NCBI GenBank assembly: GCA_032433595.1
Contig: JASWJB010000019.1
Location: forward strand, 124,001 to 188,000
Origin: Conoideocrella luteorostrata
Lineage: Eukaryota > Ascomycota > Sordariomycetes > Hypocreales > Clavicipitaceae
Length of the DNA: 64,000 nt
Direction of reading: 5' to 3'
Part shown: positions 23,701 through 37,031 of the stretch, in pieces
How the letters are laid out: each line of letters begins with the position of its first letter
Numbering within the stretch: position 1 is the first letter of the stretch
Position numbers and translations under genes: made by a program
Notes under the pieces: generated by a model
What the model was told of the DNA's origin: nothing
Seen by the model: the letters and a program-made list of their open reading frames with translations, nothing else
The model's database searches: none

Positions 23701-26125
23701 GCTTACTAGTACACGTCTCCTGACAGCGTCGTATAATAGCTGCATACGAAGAACATTGCTACAAGGGCATATTACAAAAGTATGTAAATTGACACTAAGT
23801 AACTATGGAGTACGCTAGATACATGTACCCGGAAAACATAAGGACGTGAATAACTTGGACTTGGTTTTGAAGGCGGGCTCGGAACTTTACAAGTGGAAAC
23901 TTGAACATTTCAAAATCGAACTAGCCACCTGTCGATCTCACGTGCTCGTCCCCTGCAAATTCATTACTTTGTATTCCGTACGGAGTACGCAGAATGGTTG
24001 ATTCCGGCGCGTTGTCTAAGAAAGAAAGGACTTAGGGTTCAAAGTTCTTATACGGAGCCAAAACGAACGGCAGCATCTCTTGCGACGGCAGAATTCAGAT
24101 TTGTGAACTCGGCAGCTTGGTGGTTTGTTAGTCCATACTTGCTCTGCACCGTATCTGAGGCTGAGACGACACAGGTGAAAACTGCACGACATTGCACGAC
24201 GTCAGTGACACGAGCCCGACCCATTTCCAGGGCTCAATCTGGCACTGGAACTGCGGCGCTTCGAAGTCGTCGTCCGCCCGCCAGTACAAACTTCTGAGCC
24301 TAGCAGTAATCACGGGCCACAGCGATCATACGGAAGAAACCTGTCTTGGACGGTAAATTAGATAAGTAGTTACTCCGTAGGTTCCAGGTGGGGAGTGAAT
24401 GGTCGTGTCCGTCGCTTATAGCCAGAGTAAGAGGTGGAAGGTACATACCGGATGCCATGTGACTGTTGTCCCCGTTCACGATCGAGGGTTGAATTTTTGC
24501 GCTGACTCTTTGACTCCCAACCCCGTATTATGCAAGCAGCCGACTCCGAGCCTTGCTCCGCGCCATAGATCAAACCCTTCCTTCCAATTCGCATGTCACG
24601 GCCGTGACAAGTCCGGTTCGGGAAACCCTCCCACCGAATCCTTTACCCCTGCTCGTGCTACCTCCACCCTTCCTCCTCCCACTCTCGCCAGCCCTTCTCA
24701 CTTTCCTGCGGTTTGACCAGACTTGCAGACACTCCACTCCCACCTCCTGTGAGCGTCACCCCTTGCCGGATATTCGTCCAGTCTACGGAGTAGTCCTGCA
24801 GCGATACGCTGCAGCCAGGATTGTCAGGTAGGTCGGTCAATGGAACAGATTGACCAGGAACCGTCGAATAGCTGTATCAGGCTCGTGGATTGCTGCATTG
24901 CTCCGAACCTGTAATAATCCATGGCTTGGCGTCCCGCTCCTCCAGACTTCCTGCTGGCGGCTAATGTGAGAGATGGCTTCTATGGACGGGTCTCCACCGC
25001 TTCCTATCCGAGAGGCTTGTCCGTCGCCTTCAGTGTACATGTACTAGCGCCGTCTTGGCTTTTCTGGGACTCGGATCTTGTTTTTGCACTTCCGCACGGT
25101 CAGCCCCAAGCCCATTTACCAACCCATCCACTCAGAAGCTGCGTACTTCATCATTCTTTTCCTTCCAAGCTGCACGCCGCTCGTCCCATCACCATTTGGC
25201 TGGTCTCTAGTCAGCCCGAGAACGCATCTGCACGAACTAGTGTTGTCCAGTCTTTTCCGTCTACGACGAGTCTTGGTCACAAGAGGTCCGTTCAATTCTT
25301 GTTTCTGCATTTCCCGTCATCCATCAACGGTCTTTCGTCCTCCGGTCGAGTCTTGGATTTCTAAAATAAAAAATAAAAAAAGGAATAGGAACGAACAGGC
25401 AAGATTTCACAAAGAATCGCAGACCGCAACGCTTGGTGGCGACAACGCAATCAATACCTAAATACTACGCACAAAAATAGCTACACGACGACGCTTCAAC
25501 GGCAGGGCCGATAATACCATCCACATTCACATTCACTACTACGGCCACGATACCGGTGGTCGTCTCTTCACTCCGGTATGCCCTGGTGGGCATTTCTATC
25601 CTAGCAACATCGAGACAAGCATCGTCAGATTCTCCTTCTGTAACCTGCAACCTCACCATCCATTCGCCTCATCACGTTGCCAATATTCACGCCATTCGCG
25701 TGTAGGTCAACCCATGAATCAATTTAGACCACTTAGCCAAGATCCAAACTCCCGTGCGCGCTCTATTCTGTCTCTCTGTCTTTCTGGAAACTTCCTGACT
25801 TAGGGTCTTATCAACGTCAATTCTGACTCCGGGCAGGGTGGTAATCCATGGTAGTATTCTATTAATCGCACCGTTGTTTCCTTATAACCGGCAACACCTC
25901 GTCTCTGGTAGCTCTTCCCCGTCTGACGTCAAGCTGCCACAAAGGGAGTAATTGTTAGACGGCAGGACCAGCAACTGTCGCCGGCCTGTTAGTCATCCTC
26001 TTTTATCTTCGGTACTGGGCACAGCCTTTAACGCTCTGAAAGGTAAGCATTTGAAAAACCGTTCGTTCGGGGCTGTACTCATTGGCTGCTGGCGTGTTCT
26101 TGAGACGTAGTCAGAATCAGCCATT
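20701..26125. other. Long intergenic region (5.4 kb) upstream of noxR, no recognisable gene
   Basis: The largest stretch without a recognisable gene in the window. It includes half or degenerate copies of the dispersed palindrome (22953, 24371, 24783; a near-complete copy at 23971-23988), AT-rich patches, and from about 24.6 kb a C/T-rich section that probably forms the noxR promoter and leader. Frames of 75-147 codons exist (for example 22179-22409 and 24921-25364), but none has a family motif or convincing splice context. Non-coding RNA cannot be excluded. Confidence 0.5.
23971..23988. repeat. Near-perfect copy of the dispersed palindrome (CCGTACGG centre)
   Basis: GTATTCCGTACGGAGTAC, a palindrome with one mismatch, in intergenic DNA. 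Confidence 0.8.
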
Positions 26126-28015
26126 ATGTCACTGAAACTGGTGAGTACACAGTGCAATCTTATAAACTGCGAGTAGAGGACTGACTTGGAGTCTTGTCAG
26201 GAAATCGAGACCTGGGTTGCCGCCCTGGCTCGCTATGACAACAACGAGTTTGACGATGCACTGGCCGAGTTCGACAAGATCTGCGATACAAGCAAGATCC
26301 TCTTCAACATGGGCGTCATTCATGCTACATTAGGAGAACACGAGAAAGCTGTGAGCTCCAGGTTTCCTTTGCAAGACTTGTCTTCATCCGTCTTTCGGTT
26401 AATCCGTGTCGAAAGATTCCAGCAAGCTGACCATGGATTGACTTCGTAGGTTGAGTGCTATCAGCGAGCCATCCGGCTTGACCAATACCTCGCCGTCGCA
26501 TACTTCCAGCAAGGTGTATCAAACTTCCTACTTGGAGACTTTGAGGAAGCACTTGCCAACTTCAACGATACACTGTTATATCTGCGAGGCAACACGATGA
26601 TCGATTATGCTCAATTGGGTCTTTTATTTAAATTGTACTCTTGCGAAGTACTCTTCAACCGAGGCCTGTGTTATATATACCTACAACAAAAAGACGCCGG
26701 GATGCAAGATTTATCGTACGCTGTGAAGGAAAAGGTTGTAGAAGACCATAATGTTATAGATGAGGCAATCAGCGAGGAGGCGGATGTAAGACTCGTACAC
26801 TCACGTCCCAATTTTACGAACTATTGCTGACATTCTAATGCAGGGATACACGGTGTTCTCCATTCCCGTTGGCGTAGTCTACCGTCCAAACGAAGCAAAG
26901 GTTCGGAATTTGAAAACCAAGGACTATCTAGGCAAAGCGAGACTCGTTGCAGCCTCGGATCGATCGAATGCATTTACAGGATTTGCTGGTTCTGAAATAA
27001 AAAATGCAAGTTGCACAACCAGACATTACGTTTCTGTGCATTAATCATAACTAACTTAATGCCAGGCTGGAAAGATGGAGGTCAAGGACGACCGACCAGC
27101 TGACAATATCTCTTTCGCTGCAACCAATCTCGTCAAACCTGGCATCCAATCGCGACGCCAACAATCAGAACCCCCTGCGAGCCGCAATGTATTCCCGCCC
27201 ACACCACCACCGGAGAATGACAGGCCTAACCGGGGAAGCTCTGTTCGCAACGGTTCAAGACCAATGCCCGCAAAGCTTACCATTCAAACCCAAGATAACC
27301 GAAAGTACGAAAAAGCCCCATCCCCCGAAGAAGTCCGTGCAACAAGATCAGCTTCTTCATCAGGTGCGTCACGGGGATTTTCTAGAAGGGACCCGCCATC
27401 TATGCAACGACGCCCTACCATACCGATTGAAGAGGAAGAGGAAGCCGACACGGGAGACTTGTATGATATGTATCAAGGTGGAGGGAATTCCCGTATGTCA
27501 AGAGACAGCCGTCCCTCAATGCGAGCAAGACAGCAGCCCCGATATCTGGACGATGATGATGGATCAGATTACGATGGCGGTTCGCTGGATGAGTTTGAGA
27601 TGGTGTCAAATAATCGCAGGGGTCAAGGTTCTAGATCACGATCACGCGCACCTTCTCGCCGGCCGGAAATTCGTAAAATCCGTGTCAAGGTTCACGCCGG
27701 AGACGTTCGATACATCATGATTGGTACAGCCATCGAGTACCCAGACTTTGTGGATAGGATAAGGGACAAATTCGGAATGAGAAAACGATTCAAGATAAAA
27801 ATCAAAGACGAGGATATGCCTGACGGAGACATGATTACTGTTGGAGATCAAGATGATCTGGAAATGGCAATCCAAAGTTCAACAGGTTTGGCCAAGAGAC
27901 AGCGACAGGATGCTGCAAAGATGGAGGTAAGCTGAATTGCATTCAAAGTAACTCAAAGAAACAAAAAAAAAACCCCCTAACTCTATTCTACTAGATTTGG
28001 ATTTTCGAGATTTGA
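26126..28015 (+). CDS. noxR: NoxR, p67phox-like regulator of fungal NADPH oxidase
   Basis: The regulatory subunit that activates NoxA/NoxB superoxide production with Rac, required for sexual and hyphal development in related fungi. Exons: 26126-26140 (5 codons, MSLKL), 26201-26350, 26450-26785, 26844-27005, 27066-27926 and 27995-28015; 514 aa. The N-terminus is a TPR array (EIETWVAALARYDNNEF, GVIHATLGEHEKAVECYQRAI, AVAYFQQGVSNFLLGDFEEAL, CEVLFNRGLCYIYLQQKDAG), the Rac-binding module. Then come the activation-type region (YTVFSIPVGVVYRPNEAKVRNLK), a disordered Pro/Arg/Ser-rich linker, and a PB1 domain at about 420-495 (IRKIRVKVHAGDVRYIMI, acidic DEDMPDGD). The tiny last exon gives the ending MEIWIFEI. 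The fourth intron (27006-27065) is GC-AG: only the GCAAGT donor keeps frame. Confidence 0.95.
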
Positions 28016-28881
28016 GCTTATACCCAGTTGTCACTAAGAACTTTTGACGGCGGTGATCTACGTCAACACTATTTTACGAACTAATGATATCGAAACAATA
28101 CCATTAACTCTCTGATGAGGATTAGTTTTGGTCAACAATAACATGCATGAGCGATAACATATCATCTTTGACATTCTTTTTCTTCTTCGTCCTGATTTCT
28201 TCGCAATTTCGCTGCAGCTGCGCATTTGTTCGAATTTGCATTTGTTGTTGTCACTTCCTGCTACCACATACCTTGTTTCTCATGTGTTGGTTGGTCTCAA
28301 GACACGCGTACAAATAGAGACTGGAGCATTTCAATGGAAGTCAAAGTTTACATGAGCGTGTTGTGTGCAGCATACCGCCGCCCTTGTTTCCAATGCAAAG
28401 CTGTAAAATTTTAAAGCCAAAGGCGCTTTCTATGCTACTGCTACACTCAGAAGTCGTTCGGGCTGCGCCGTTAGAGGCTTACTAGCATGCTCTTGAAAGC
28501 CGCTGCTAGTTCTAATACCTACACCAAATGGAGCAGGCATCGTTATGCTTCGCAGAGATCGTACAGACTACTTGCAGAACAAGCACGTATCTAGACTATG
28601 TTCCATTGCATGTGTTGTGATGCCTGCACCCGCCAGGAAAGCCCTTGATGTTATACACCTGTTGTACAATACTGGACTCCGAATGTGCAGCGAATTATAC
28701 GAAAGCGATATAGCGATGACGACGAAGATTATTTAGTTTGAAGATGTGGCTAAAATATAATCTAACGTGGCGGTACGCCTTGCAAGAAGTTTTGTTTATT
28801 GTTACAAGTTCTAGTATGCAGTGGTAGAGCACATGAGCATCTCAGCCTATCTAAGTGAGGTCGGCTCAGTGAAGTGTTCTT
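28016..28881. other. Intergenic region between convergent noxR and MSE1
   Basis: About 870 bp of moderately AT-rich 3'-flanking sequence. Short frames only; nothing recognised. Confidence 0.6.
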
Positions 28882-31223
<2,342 letters not shown>

Positions 31224-31268
31224 TCACTAATTGGCCGCGCTGGCGCCAGAGCAGCGCTCCACTGACTA

Positions 31269-31329
31269 ACGTCGGCGGCCCCTCAGCCGGCCACACCCCT
31301 CGGCCTGCCACACCTCTCAACCGGCCACA
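31269..31329. repeat. Left terminal inverted repeat with three 17-bp subterminal repeats
   Basis: After the terminal 10 bp there are three tandem 17-mers at 31279-31295, 31296-31312 and 31313-31329, of form CCYCTCRRCCKGCCACA. The right end carries only two, so the left end has one extra unit. Confidence 0.88.
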
Positions 31330-31420
31330 ATGGGGCCACCACAGCAGCATTCTAATATCGTCAAATTTATCGGCACAACGCGTTGAAAATAGTAATATTT
31401 AGTGTTTTCTAGCTAGGAAG

Positions 31421-32920
31421 CTACCACTCGAGGCAGAGGTCCCCAAAAGGAATGTCAGCAATTGCGGCTGCTGCTGCAATCTGCGCTGGAAGGCGCTGCC
31501 GGGCCTTTTCAACATCTTCATTATTCGCGAATATTTTTATTAAGGTTATGTTCGAATTTCTGCTTCTTCCTTGGTTTGTGGGCATCAACTTGATGCCTAA
31601 GATCCTGAATTCCTGCTCTGCGCGTACTAGCTGGATATTTTTATCGTTAATTCCCTTCCGGATCTTCCGAAATAATTAACGAGCTGTTGGTCTGACTAGC
31701 AGGAATAACTCGGTCAATTAGCTGCTGAACATGACTACCGCGCCGCGAGGTCTTGAGAAGGTCTTCCTGCTGCTTTTCAGGGATTTGAGGCGTTGCTTGA
31801 AGAGGCTTATCAGCAGCTGCTAGTAATTTCGATAGAAGAGGTCTTGTCACATTAATAGGCCATATTACCGTAGCTTTTTAGCTAGATAGGATTTTTTGTT
31901 GTGATTCCAGCTAGCCGGGCCTTGTAATAATATTCAAGGAAGAGGATTTTATTCGTACGTGCTGAATTTAATGATAATTGAAGGTCCATGATTGAAGCGC
32001 GATAGCTAGCTTTAACCAGGCCAAATACCCCAACGTCAAGTGGCTGCAACACGTGCGATGAATGTTCCGGTAAGAAAAAAAGGAAGATGTTATTTTGAAA
32101 GCATTCTAGCATAAAGTCATTAGTCATATAACTGCCGTGGCTCTGACTGCTTAGCTGGCTTAGTCTCCGGGATAAAGACCTCTCGCAGCCAAAATAACCT
32201 AATTTCATCAGAGGTCCAGCCATTTAGTGATGCGGTAAAGTGCCAGTTACGATATTAACCCATATTATCAGGGAACCATTGCTGCTATGCACTTTCTCCC
32301 TAATAACCCTGCCATCTGCGCTGATACACTTGATAATTATAGTCCAAGACCGCCCTCTAGGGTGTTTCCTGATAATAATCCATATTCACAAGTGCCCAAG
32401 AACTAGGCCATTGCTGCGCTAGCCTTCTTGAACACCTACTTTGTCTATATTGTACTGATTTCACGGTGGAATCTGCTCCATAGTCTCTTGCTGAAGAAGT
32501 GTAAAGTACTTCTTTATTATATCGGCGGAGGCATCATTAATGCGACAGGGATTATTTCGCTTGCCTTTCTTAGTTATGATTTCCAGATGCTGGTGTTAGA
32601 AGCCTCTAATCCAATTATTTCCAATAGGTTCATGGTCTCCCTGGACTAGGATATGTGTAACAAAGCGACGGAGCTGTCAATGTGCAATAGGCACATTTAA
32701 TGATGCCTGGGCCTTAATCCACTTGACAAGGCTTTCTTCATCCTTTTGAGGAAGATGTTGCCGATGTTCGTAAGCATCTATCCTTGCTTGTGCGCCGTGA
32801 ATTCGATCTTGAAGTGTTGTTCTTGGTATGCCCCAGGTCGCCGCAGCTTTCCGGATAGATGCACCACTTGCAACAGCAGATATTGCATTTTGTTAGGTTA
32901 TTTTCCGTGTAACTAGGCAT
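31421..32920 (-). pseudogene. Broken pogo/Fot1-like transposase
   Basis: A relic of roughly 500 codons with several stops and at least one frameshift. It starts with MPSYTENNLT, then needs a one-base shift to give the psq-type helix-turn-helix (AISAVASGASIRKAAATWGIPRTTLQDRIHG), followed by a stop where homologues read through. The DDE region survives as HGSYMTNDFMLECFQNN and LPEHSSHVLQPLDVGVFGLVKASYR, but the usual Asp before the HGS block is not visible. The C-terminal coiled region (LVRAEQEFRILGIKLMPTNQ, EDVEKARQRLPAQIAAAAAIAD) ends at a stop at 31421-31423. It cannot encode an active enzyme as it stands. Confidence 0.88.
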
Positions 32921-33019
32921 TCTGAATCTAACGATATAATGATTATATTATTAACGATTGAATTGCGCGAGGAATCGCGGTTAGAATGCACGCGTTGTGG
33001 TGTGGAAAGAGCGGATAAT

Positions 33020-33063
33020 TGTGGATGGTTGAGCGATGTGGCCGGCTAAGGGGTGGCCGACGT
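33020..33063. repeat. Right terminal inverted repeat with two 17-bp subterminal repeats
   Basis: Reverse-complement counterpart of the left end: 17-mers at 33020-33036 and 33037-33053, then the terminal 10 bp ending at 33063 before the TA duplication. Confidence 0.88.
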
Positions 33064-33657
33064 TAGCACTGCATTTACTAAGAATGCCTTATCGCGATAA
33101 GAGAGACCCTTGCAGCCTGTAGCTAGCTGCTACTAATAAAATGTTTTTAGGTATGGATCCGAGGATGCAATACTCATGAAACGATTAGATATAGCGCGGC
33201 GCATGTTTAGGCAGAATCACAGAACATACTTCAAGCGTGATTTCAAGTTAGGTGCATGTTCAGTGTCATTCTAAACTAAGTCCGGCTGTCAGGTTGTCCA
33301 GATGCTCACCAACACTAGTCATACGACAGCTTAGTGCATCATTCTTGTCAAGCCAAAATAATAACAATACCAGCTTCACTTACCAATTCCTGACCAACCA
33401 ACCAAGCCTACTCAATACCGACCAGATACTTACTAGTTATCCATGTGATAGGCACGGTTAATGTTGCGTGTATGCTGTGGTTTGCCATGCAGACGCGGAC
33501 CACAGCACAACCCCGCGCCCACTTATTATTCAAGTCGATAACTAGCTAGTTATGAGCCGGACCGAAAGATTTTCTACCGCGCTGTCGAAAGTTGACTCCA
33601 CAACATCGGCAGCAGGCTGATTTCGACTCTAGCAACTCTACCAGAAGGCCTGAAAAC
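33064..33657. other. Intergenic region upstream of DnaJ gene
   Basis: About 590 bp between the transposon and the DnaJ start, presumably its promoter. No gene seen. Confidence 0.55.
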
Positions 33658-35117
33658 ATGTCTGGAGCCATGAGTGAGGAGGAGATTGACCTCTACGGTA
33701 CGGTCACTTCCATGACTATCTGCAGAGTCTTCTTGTTGTTCTCTAACTGTTGTCACAGGTCTGCTCTCTATCGAAAAAGATGCTTCCCATGACCAGATCA
33801 AAAAGGCTTATCGCAAGGTATGTGCGCTTCCCGGCTTCAGATATTTCTGTAAAATCATCGCAAATCCTTGTTTCTAACCCTTGCCAAAGGCCGCTCTTAA
33901 ATATCATCCCGATAAAGTCCCCGAGGAGCAGAGACAAGAATCCGAAGTCAAGTTCAAGGAGATTACCCAGGCGTATGAGATCCTGAGCGATGATCAGAAG
34001 CGACATCTTTACGATACCCACGGCATGGCCGCCTTTGATCCATCTCGGGGAGGTGGTGCTGGAGGCCCTGAAGTTGATCTCAATGATATCCTGTCGCAAA
34101 TGTTTGGCTTCAACATGGGCGGGCCGGGCGGCCCCGGCGCTCCCAAACGGCCAAGAAAGGGCCCTGATGAGGAACAAGAATATAAAGTGACACTTGAAGA
34201 ATTGTACAAGGGCAAGACTGTCAAATTTGCCGCCAACAAGCAGATTGTTTGTGGTCAGTGCAAAGGATCTGGTGGCAAGGAGAAAGCCAGGTCAACAACT
34301 TGTGAACGATGCAAGGGCAATGGTATGGCCGAGGCAATTCGGCAAATTGGCCCCGGCATGATGAGACGGGAGACGGTGATTTGCGATCATTGCCAGGGTG
34401 CTGGACAGGTCTTCAAAGAAAAGGACCGCTGCAAGAAATGCAAGGGCAAGAGAACAACGCAAGAGAAGAAGGTTTTAGAGATTTACATTCCCCGAGGGTC
34501 TATGCAGGGTGAGAGAATTGTCCTCGAAGGCGAAGCAGACCAGTACCCTGATCAAATACCTGGTGATATTGTTTTCACCTTAATTGAGGAGCACCATGAC
34601 ACCTTTTCCCGACTGGGCAACGATTTATCGGCCGAGCTTACCATCACACTGGCCGAAGCTCTGACGGGCTTCTCTCGGGTAGTAATGAAGCACCTCGATG
34701 GAAGAGGCATTCATCTCGAGCGATCACAAGGCAAGATCCTGCGACCAGGGGATTGTTTGAAGATTCAGGAAGAGGGCATGCCTATGAAGCGAGGCGAAAC
34801 CAAGGGCGACTTGTACCTCCTAGTTACAGTCGAGTTCCCTGAGGACGGTTGGTTGAAGGATGATGCGTCTAACGAGGCGCTGCAGAAAATGTTACCTGGA
34901 CCACCAGCACCGATTGAGGCTGATGAGGTTGATGTAGTGGAATATGAAGATGGAGCTGACATTGAGAAGGTATGGTAACTCAAATATCTCCAACAATTCA
35001 GACTTCTGACGGATGCTAATGTGATTACAGATGGGCGAAAATTCTGGAGATCCTCGATACAGTGAGTGGGAGGATGAGGATGTTGATGACGGTGAGACTC
35101 AGTGCCAGACACAGTAG
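33658..35117 (+). CDS. Class A DnaJ (Hsp40) co-chaperone, Ydj1/Xdj1-type with CaaX box
   Basis: Stimulates Hsp70 ATPase and delivers clients; probably cytosolic and membrane-tethered by farnesyl. Exons: 33658-33697, 33759-33817, 33890-34969 and 35031-35117; 421 aa. Order: J domain with YHPDK (HPD intact), a short Gly-rich stretch ([20 protein letters not shown]), and a zinc-binding centre with four CxxCxGxx repeats ([32 protein letters not shown]). The C-terminal substrate-binding domains ([51 protein letters not shown]) and an acidic tail follow. The last four residues are C-Q-T-Q, a farnesyl-type CaaX like that of Ydj1, and sit on the tiny last exon. The N-terminus ([18 protein letters not shown]) differs from Ydj1, so orthology to Ydj1 or Xdj1 is undecided. 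A second in-frame ATG lies at codon 5. Confidence 0.93.
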
Positions 35118-35716
35118 TGGCATCATAAAGGCGTAATGTGTTTGAACATACAGAGTGTGTGCTATCAAGTCCTACAAGGTATTAGCCGGCGGAGGTGCTT
35201 TAAAAGGCAAGGGCATGCTTTTAGTTTTCGAGTTATGACTGATGACAACAACCCAAGACTAGAGTACACGGGCGGCTGACGGGACAAGAAGGTCTCGGCA
35301 GCAGGGCGTAAAGGATACGACAGTAAAAAGCTCGTTCATCTGGAGGAGTTGGCGCTGGGCTGCGATACAATTGATACATTTATTCATTCTAGACAAAAAT
35401 ATCCAATGAAAACATGCTTCGTATCTTTATACTAGACACATCACGTAGATTTCTTTGCAAGTTGAGGCTAACCAGATGCGTCATGATATTTGACAACGGC
35501 TGCAGCATGTCCACGATCTAGACCCACTTCACCACAGCTTGGAAATGCTCCCAACAGACGTTCTTCCCCTTCCCCTCCCCCAAGCAATCGACATCATCCG
35601 TCTTCACATTAACCTCCGTACGTCCGCTGTTATGCAACAGACCGAGTGGCTCACCTTTAGTCCGGGAAAGTTTCTACAAAGTCACAGATTAGACCTCGAT
35701 CTATCAGAATGCAAAC
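35118..35716. other. Intergenic region between DnaJ and SNF8
   Basis: About 600 bp, 3' flank of the DnaJ gene and promoter of SNF8. Nothing recognised. Confidence 0.6.
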
Positions 35717-36520
35717 ATGTCACGAAAAGGTGTTGGCATCGGTGCCTTTGACAGGTCCCGCGTAACTTCAGCCCATTATGCATCTCACGGCTCGTCTCTT
35801 AGAGCCAACAACGCCGAGGCTCTCGAGACACAATTAGCTGTATTTCGATCTCTGCTTCAGCAATTTGCCCAGACCCACGCCAAGGATATTCGTTCCGACC
35901 CCTCGTTCCGAGCACAATTTGCACGCATGTGTACGGCGATTGGCGTGGATCCCCTCGCTAGCAGCAGTAGTGGCGGTGGCGGGAGTTCTTCCGTCTGGGC
36001 GCAGTTACTGGGCAAGTCCGTCAACGACTTTTACTTTGAGCTTGCGGTGCGAGTCGTCGAGATATGTAGCGCGACAAGGGGCGAGAACGGTGGGCTTATT
36101 GGCTTGCGGGAAGTGCGAGAGCGACTGTCTCGAGTGCGAACGGATTACGTCGGCAACAGTAGCGTCATCTCGGAAGACGATGTCAGGCGTGCCGTCGAGA
36201 CTCTGAATCCACTTGGTGGAAGCTACGGCATAGTTCGAGTCGGGCGCAAGGAATATATTCGCAGTGTTCCGAAGGAGTTGAGTAACGATCAGGAAGCTGC
36301 GGTGGAAGCTGCCCATGTTCTTGGCTATGTGAGCGTCAGTATGCTTCGGGATAACCTTGGTTGGGAACGAGCACGATGCCGTACAGTCCTTGATGACCTA
36401 GTGGCTGAAGGCATGTTATGGGTGGACAAGCAAACTGAAGGAGAGTGGGAATATTGGAGCCCGACGTTCATGGTTGATACTGACGAGCCCGCTTCCGTCA
36501 CCACCCGACTGAATGATTGA
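35717..36520 (+). CDS. SNF8: ESCRT-II subunit Vps22/Snf8
   Basis: Part of the ESCRT-II complex (with Vps25 and Vps36), which sorts ubiquitinated cargo into multivesicular endosomes. A single exon of 267 aa. The N-terminus MSRKGVGIGAFDRSR is the family start. Helical-hairpin and winged-helix sequence follows: LETQLAVFRSLLQQFAQTHAKDI, FRAQFARMCTAIGVDPLAS, VNDFYFELAVRVVEICSATRGENGGLI, DDVRRAVETLNPLGGSYGIVRVG, and the second winged helix VSMLRDNLGWERARCRTVLDDLVAEGMLWVDKQ...EWEYWSPTF. Lengths of homologues are about 230-260; a small Gly/Ser insert (SSSSGGGGSSS, about residues 76-86) explains the difference. The start ATG has a good context (AAACATGTC) and no upstream in-frame alternative. Confidence 0.96.
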   Translation: MSRKGVGIGAFDRSRVTSAHYASHGSSLRANNAEALETQLAVFRSLLQQFAQTHAKDIRSDPSFRAQFARMCTAIGVDPLASSSSGGGGSSSVWAQLLGKSVNDFYFELAVRVVEICSATRGENGGLIGLREVRERLSRVRTDYVGNSSVISEDDVRRAVETLNPLGGSYGIVRVGRKEYIRSVPKELSNDQEAAVEAAHVLGYVSVSMLRDNLGWERARCRTVLDDLVAEGMLWVDKQTEGEWEYWSPTFMVDTDEPASVTTRLND

Positions 36521-37031
36521 CGCAATGCATTTTCTCTCATAGTCTATTCGGTCGAGGGATAGCTTATGCTCGCTAAAACAGCTGTGGATTCAAATTTTTA
36601 AGACGAACAACGTGAGGAAGTGTTCATGTTGCGAGTTAGAACCATCCATAGAACTATCTACGTACGTCCTACACCACAAATAAAACACAGAAAGCAAGTA
36701 GCAATAAAAGCAACTATATCCAAAGCCGGTAAATACACCAGAAAAAAACAAGGTTTGTATACAGAAACTCGTTCCTGAGGCCCATTACCAACACATTGCG
36801 TGCTTCCGTCATTTTGCGCCAAAGTTCCGTCTTCAATCGCGTTTCAACTCACAACACGGAAAAGGGTTACTATGATGTCCTTCGAGTTGTAATGTTCACT
36901 ATTTGGCCATCGCTCTCGCCCGTGCGTTGCATTCAAATCATAGGCACCACTTCAAACACACATCGACCTATGTAACCTTTTTCTGATTCTGCGCCCGCAC
37001 ATTGCATGCCGATGATAGTTTGTTGCAAGGC
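36521..37031. other. Intergenic region between convergent SNF8 and Mpv17-family gene
   Basis: About 510 bp of 3'-flanking sequence; no gene or repeat recognised. Confidence 0.6.

Larger units (their letters stand above)
31269..33063. mobile_element. Decayed pogo/Fot1-type (Tc1-mariner superfamily) DNA transposon, complete ends
   Basis: An element of 1795 bp flanked by a TA dinucleotide on each side (31267-31268 and 33064-33065), as expected for this superfamily. The ends are inverted copies: ACGTCGGC-NN-CCCCT(C/T)AGCCGGCCACA on the left and its reverse complement on the right. Inside lies a minus-strand transposase relic. The length is right for a full-size element, so it is not a deletion derivative. 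The interior is AT-richer than its flanks and full of stop codons, which suggests ageing or repeat-induced point mutation (inference). It sits in the gap between MSE1 and the DnaJ gene and disrupts neither. Confidence 0.88.

Noticed and set aside
24921..25364. 147-codon frame upstream of noxR
   Set aside because: Lies in the probable promoter/leader; composition follows the local C/T-rich bias and no domain is recognisable.
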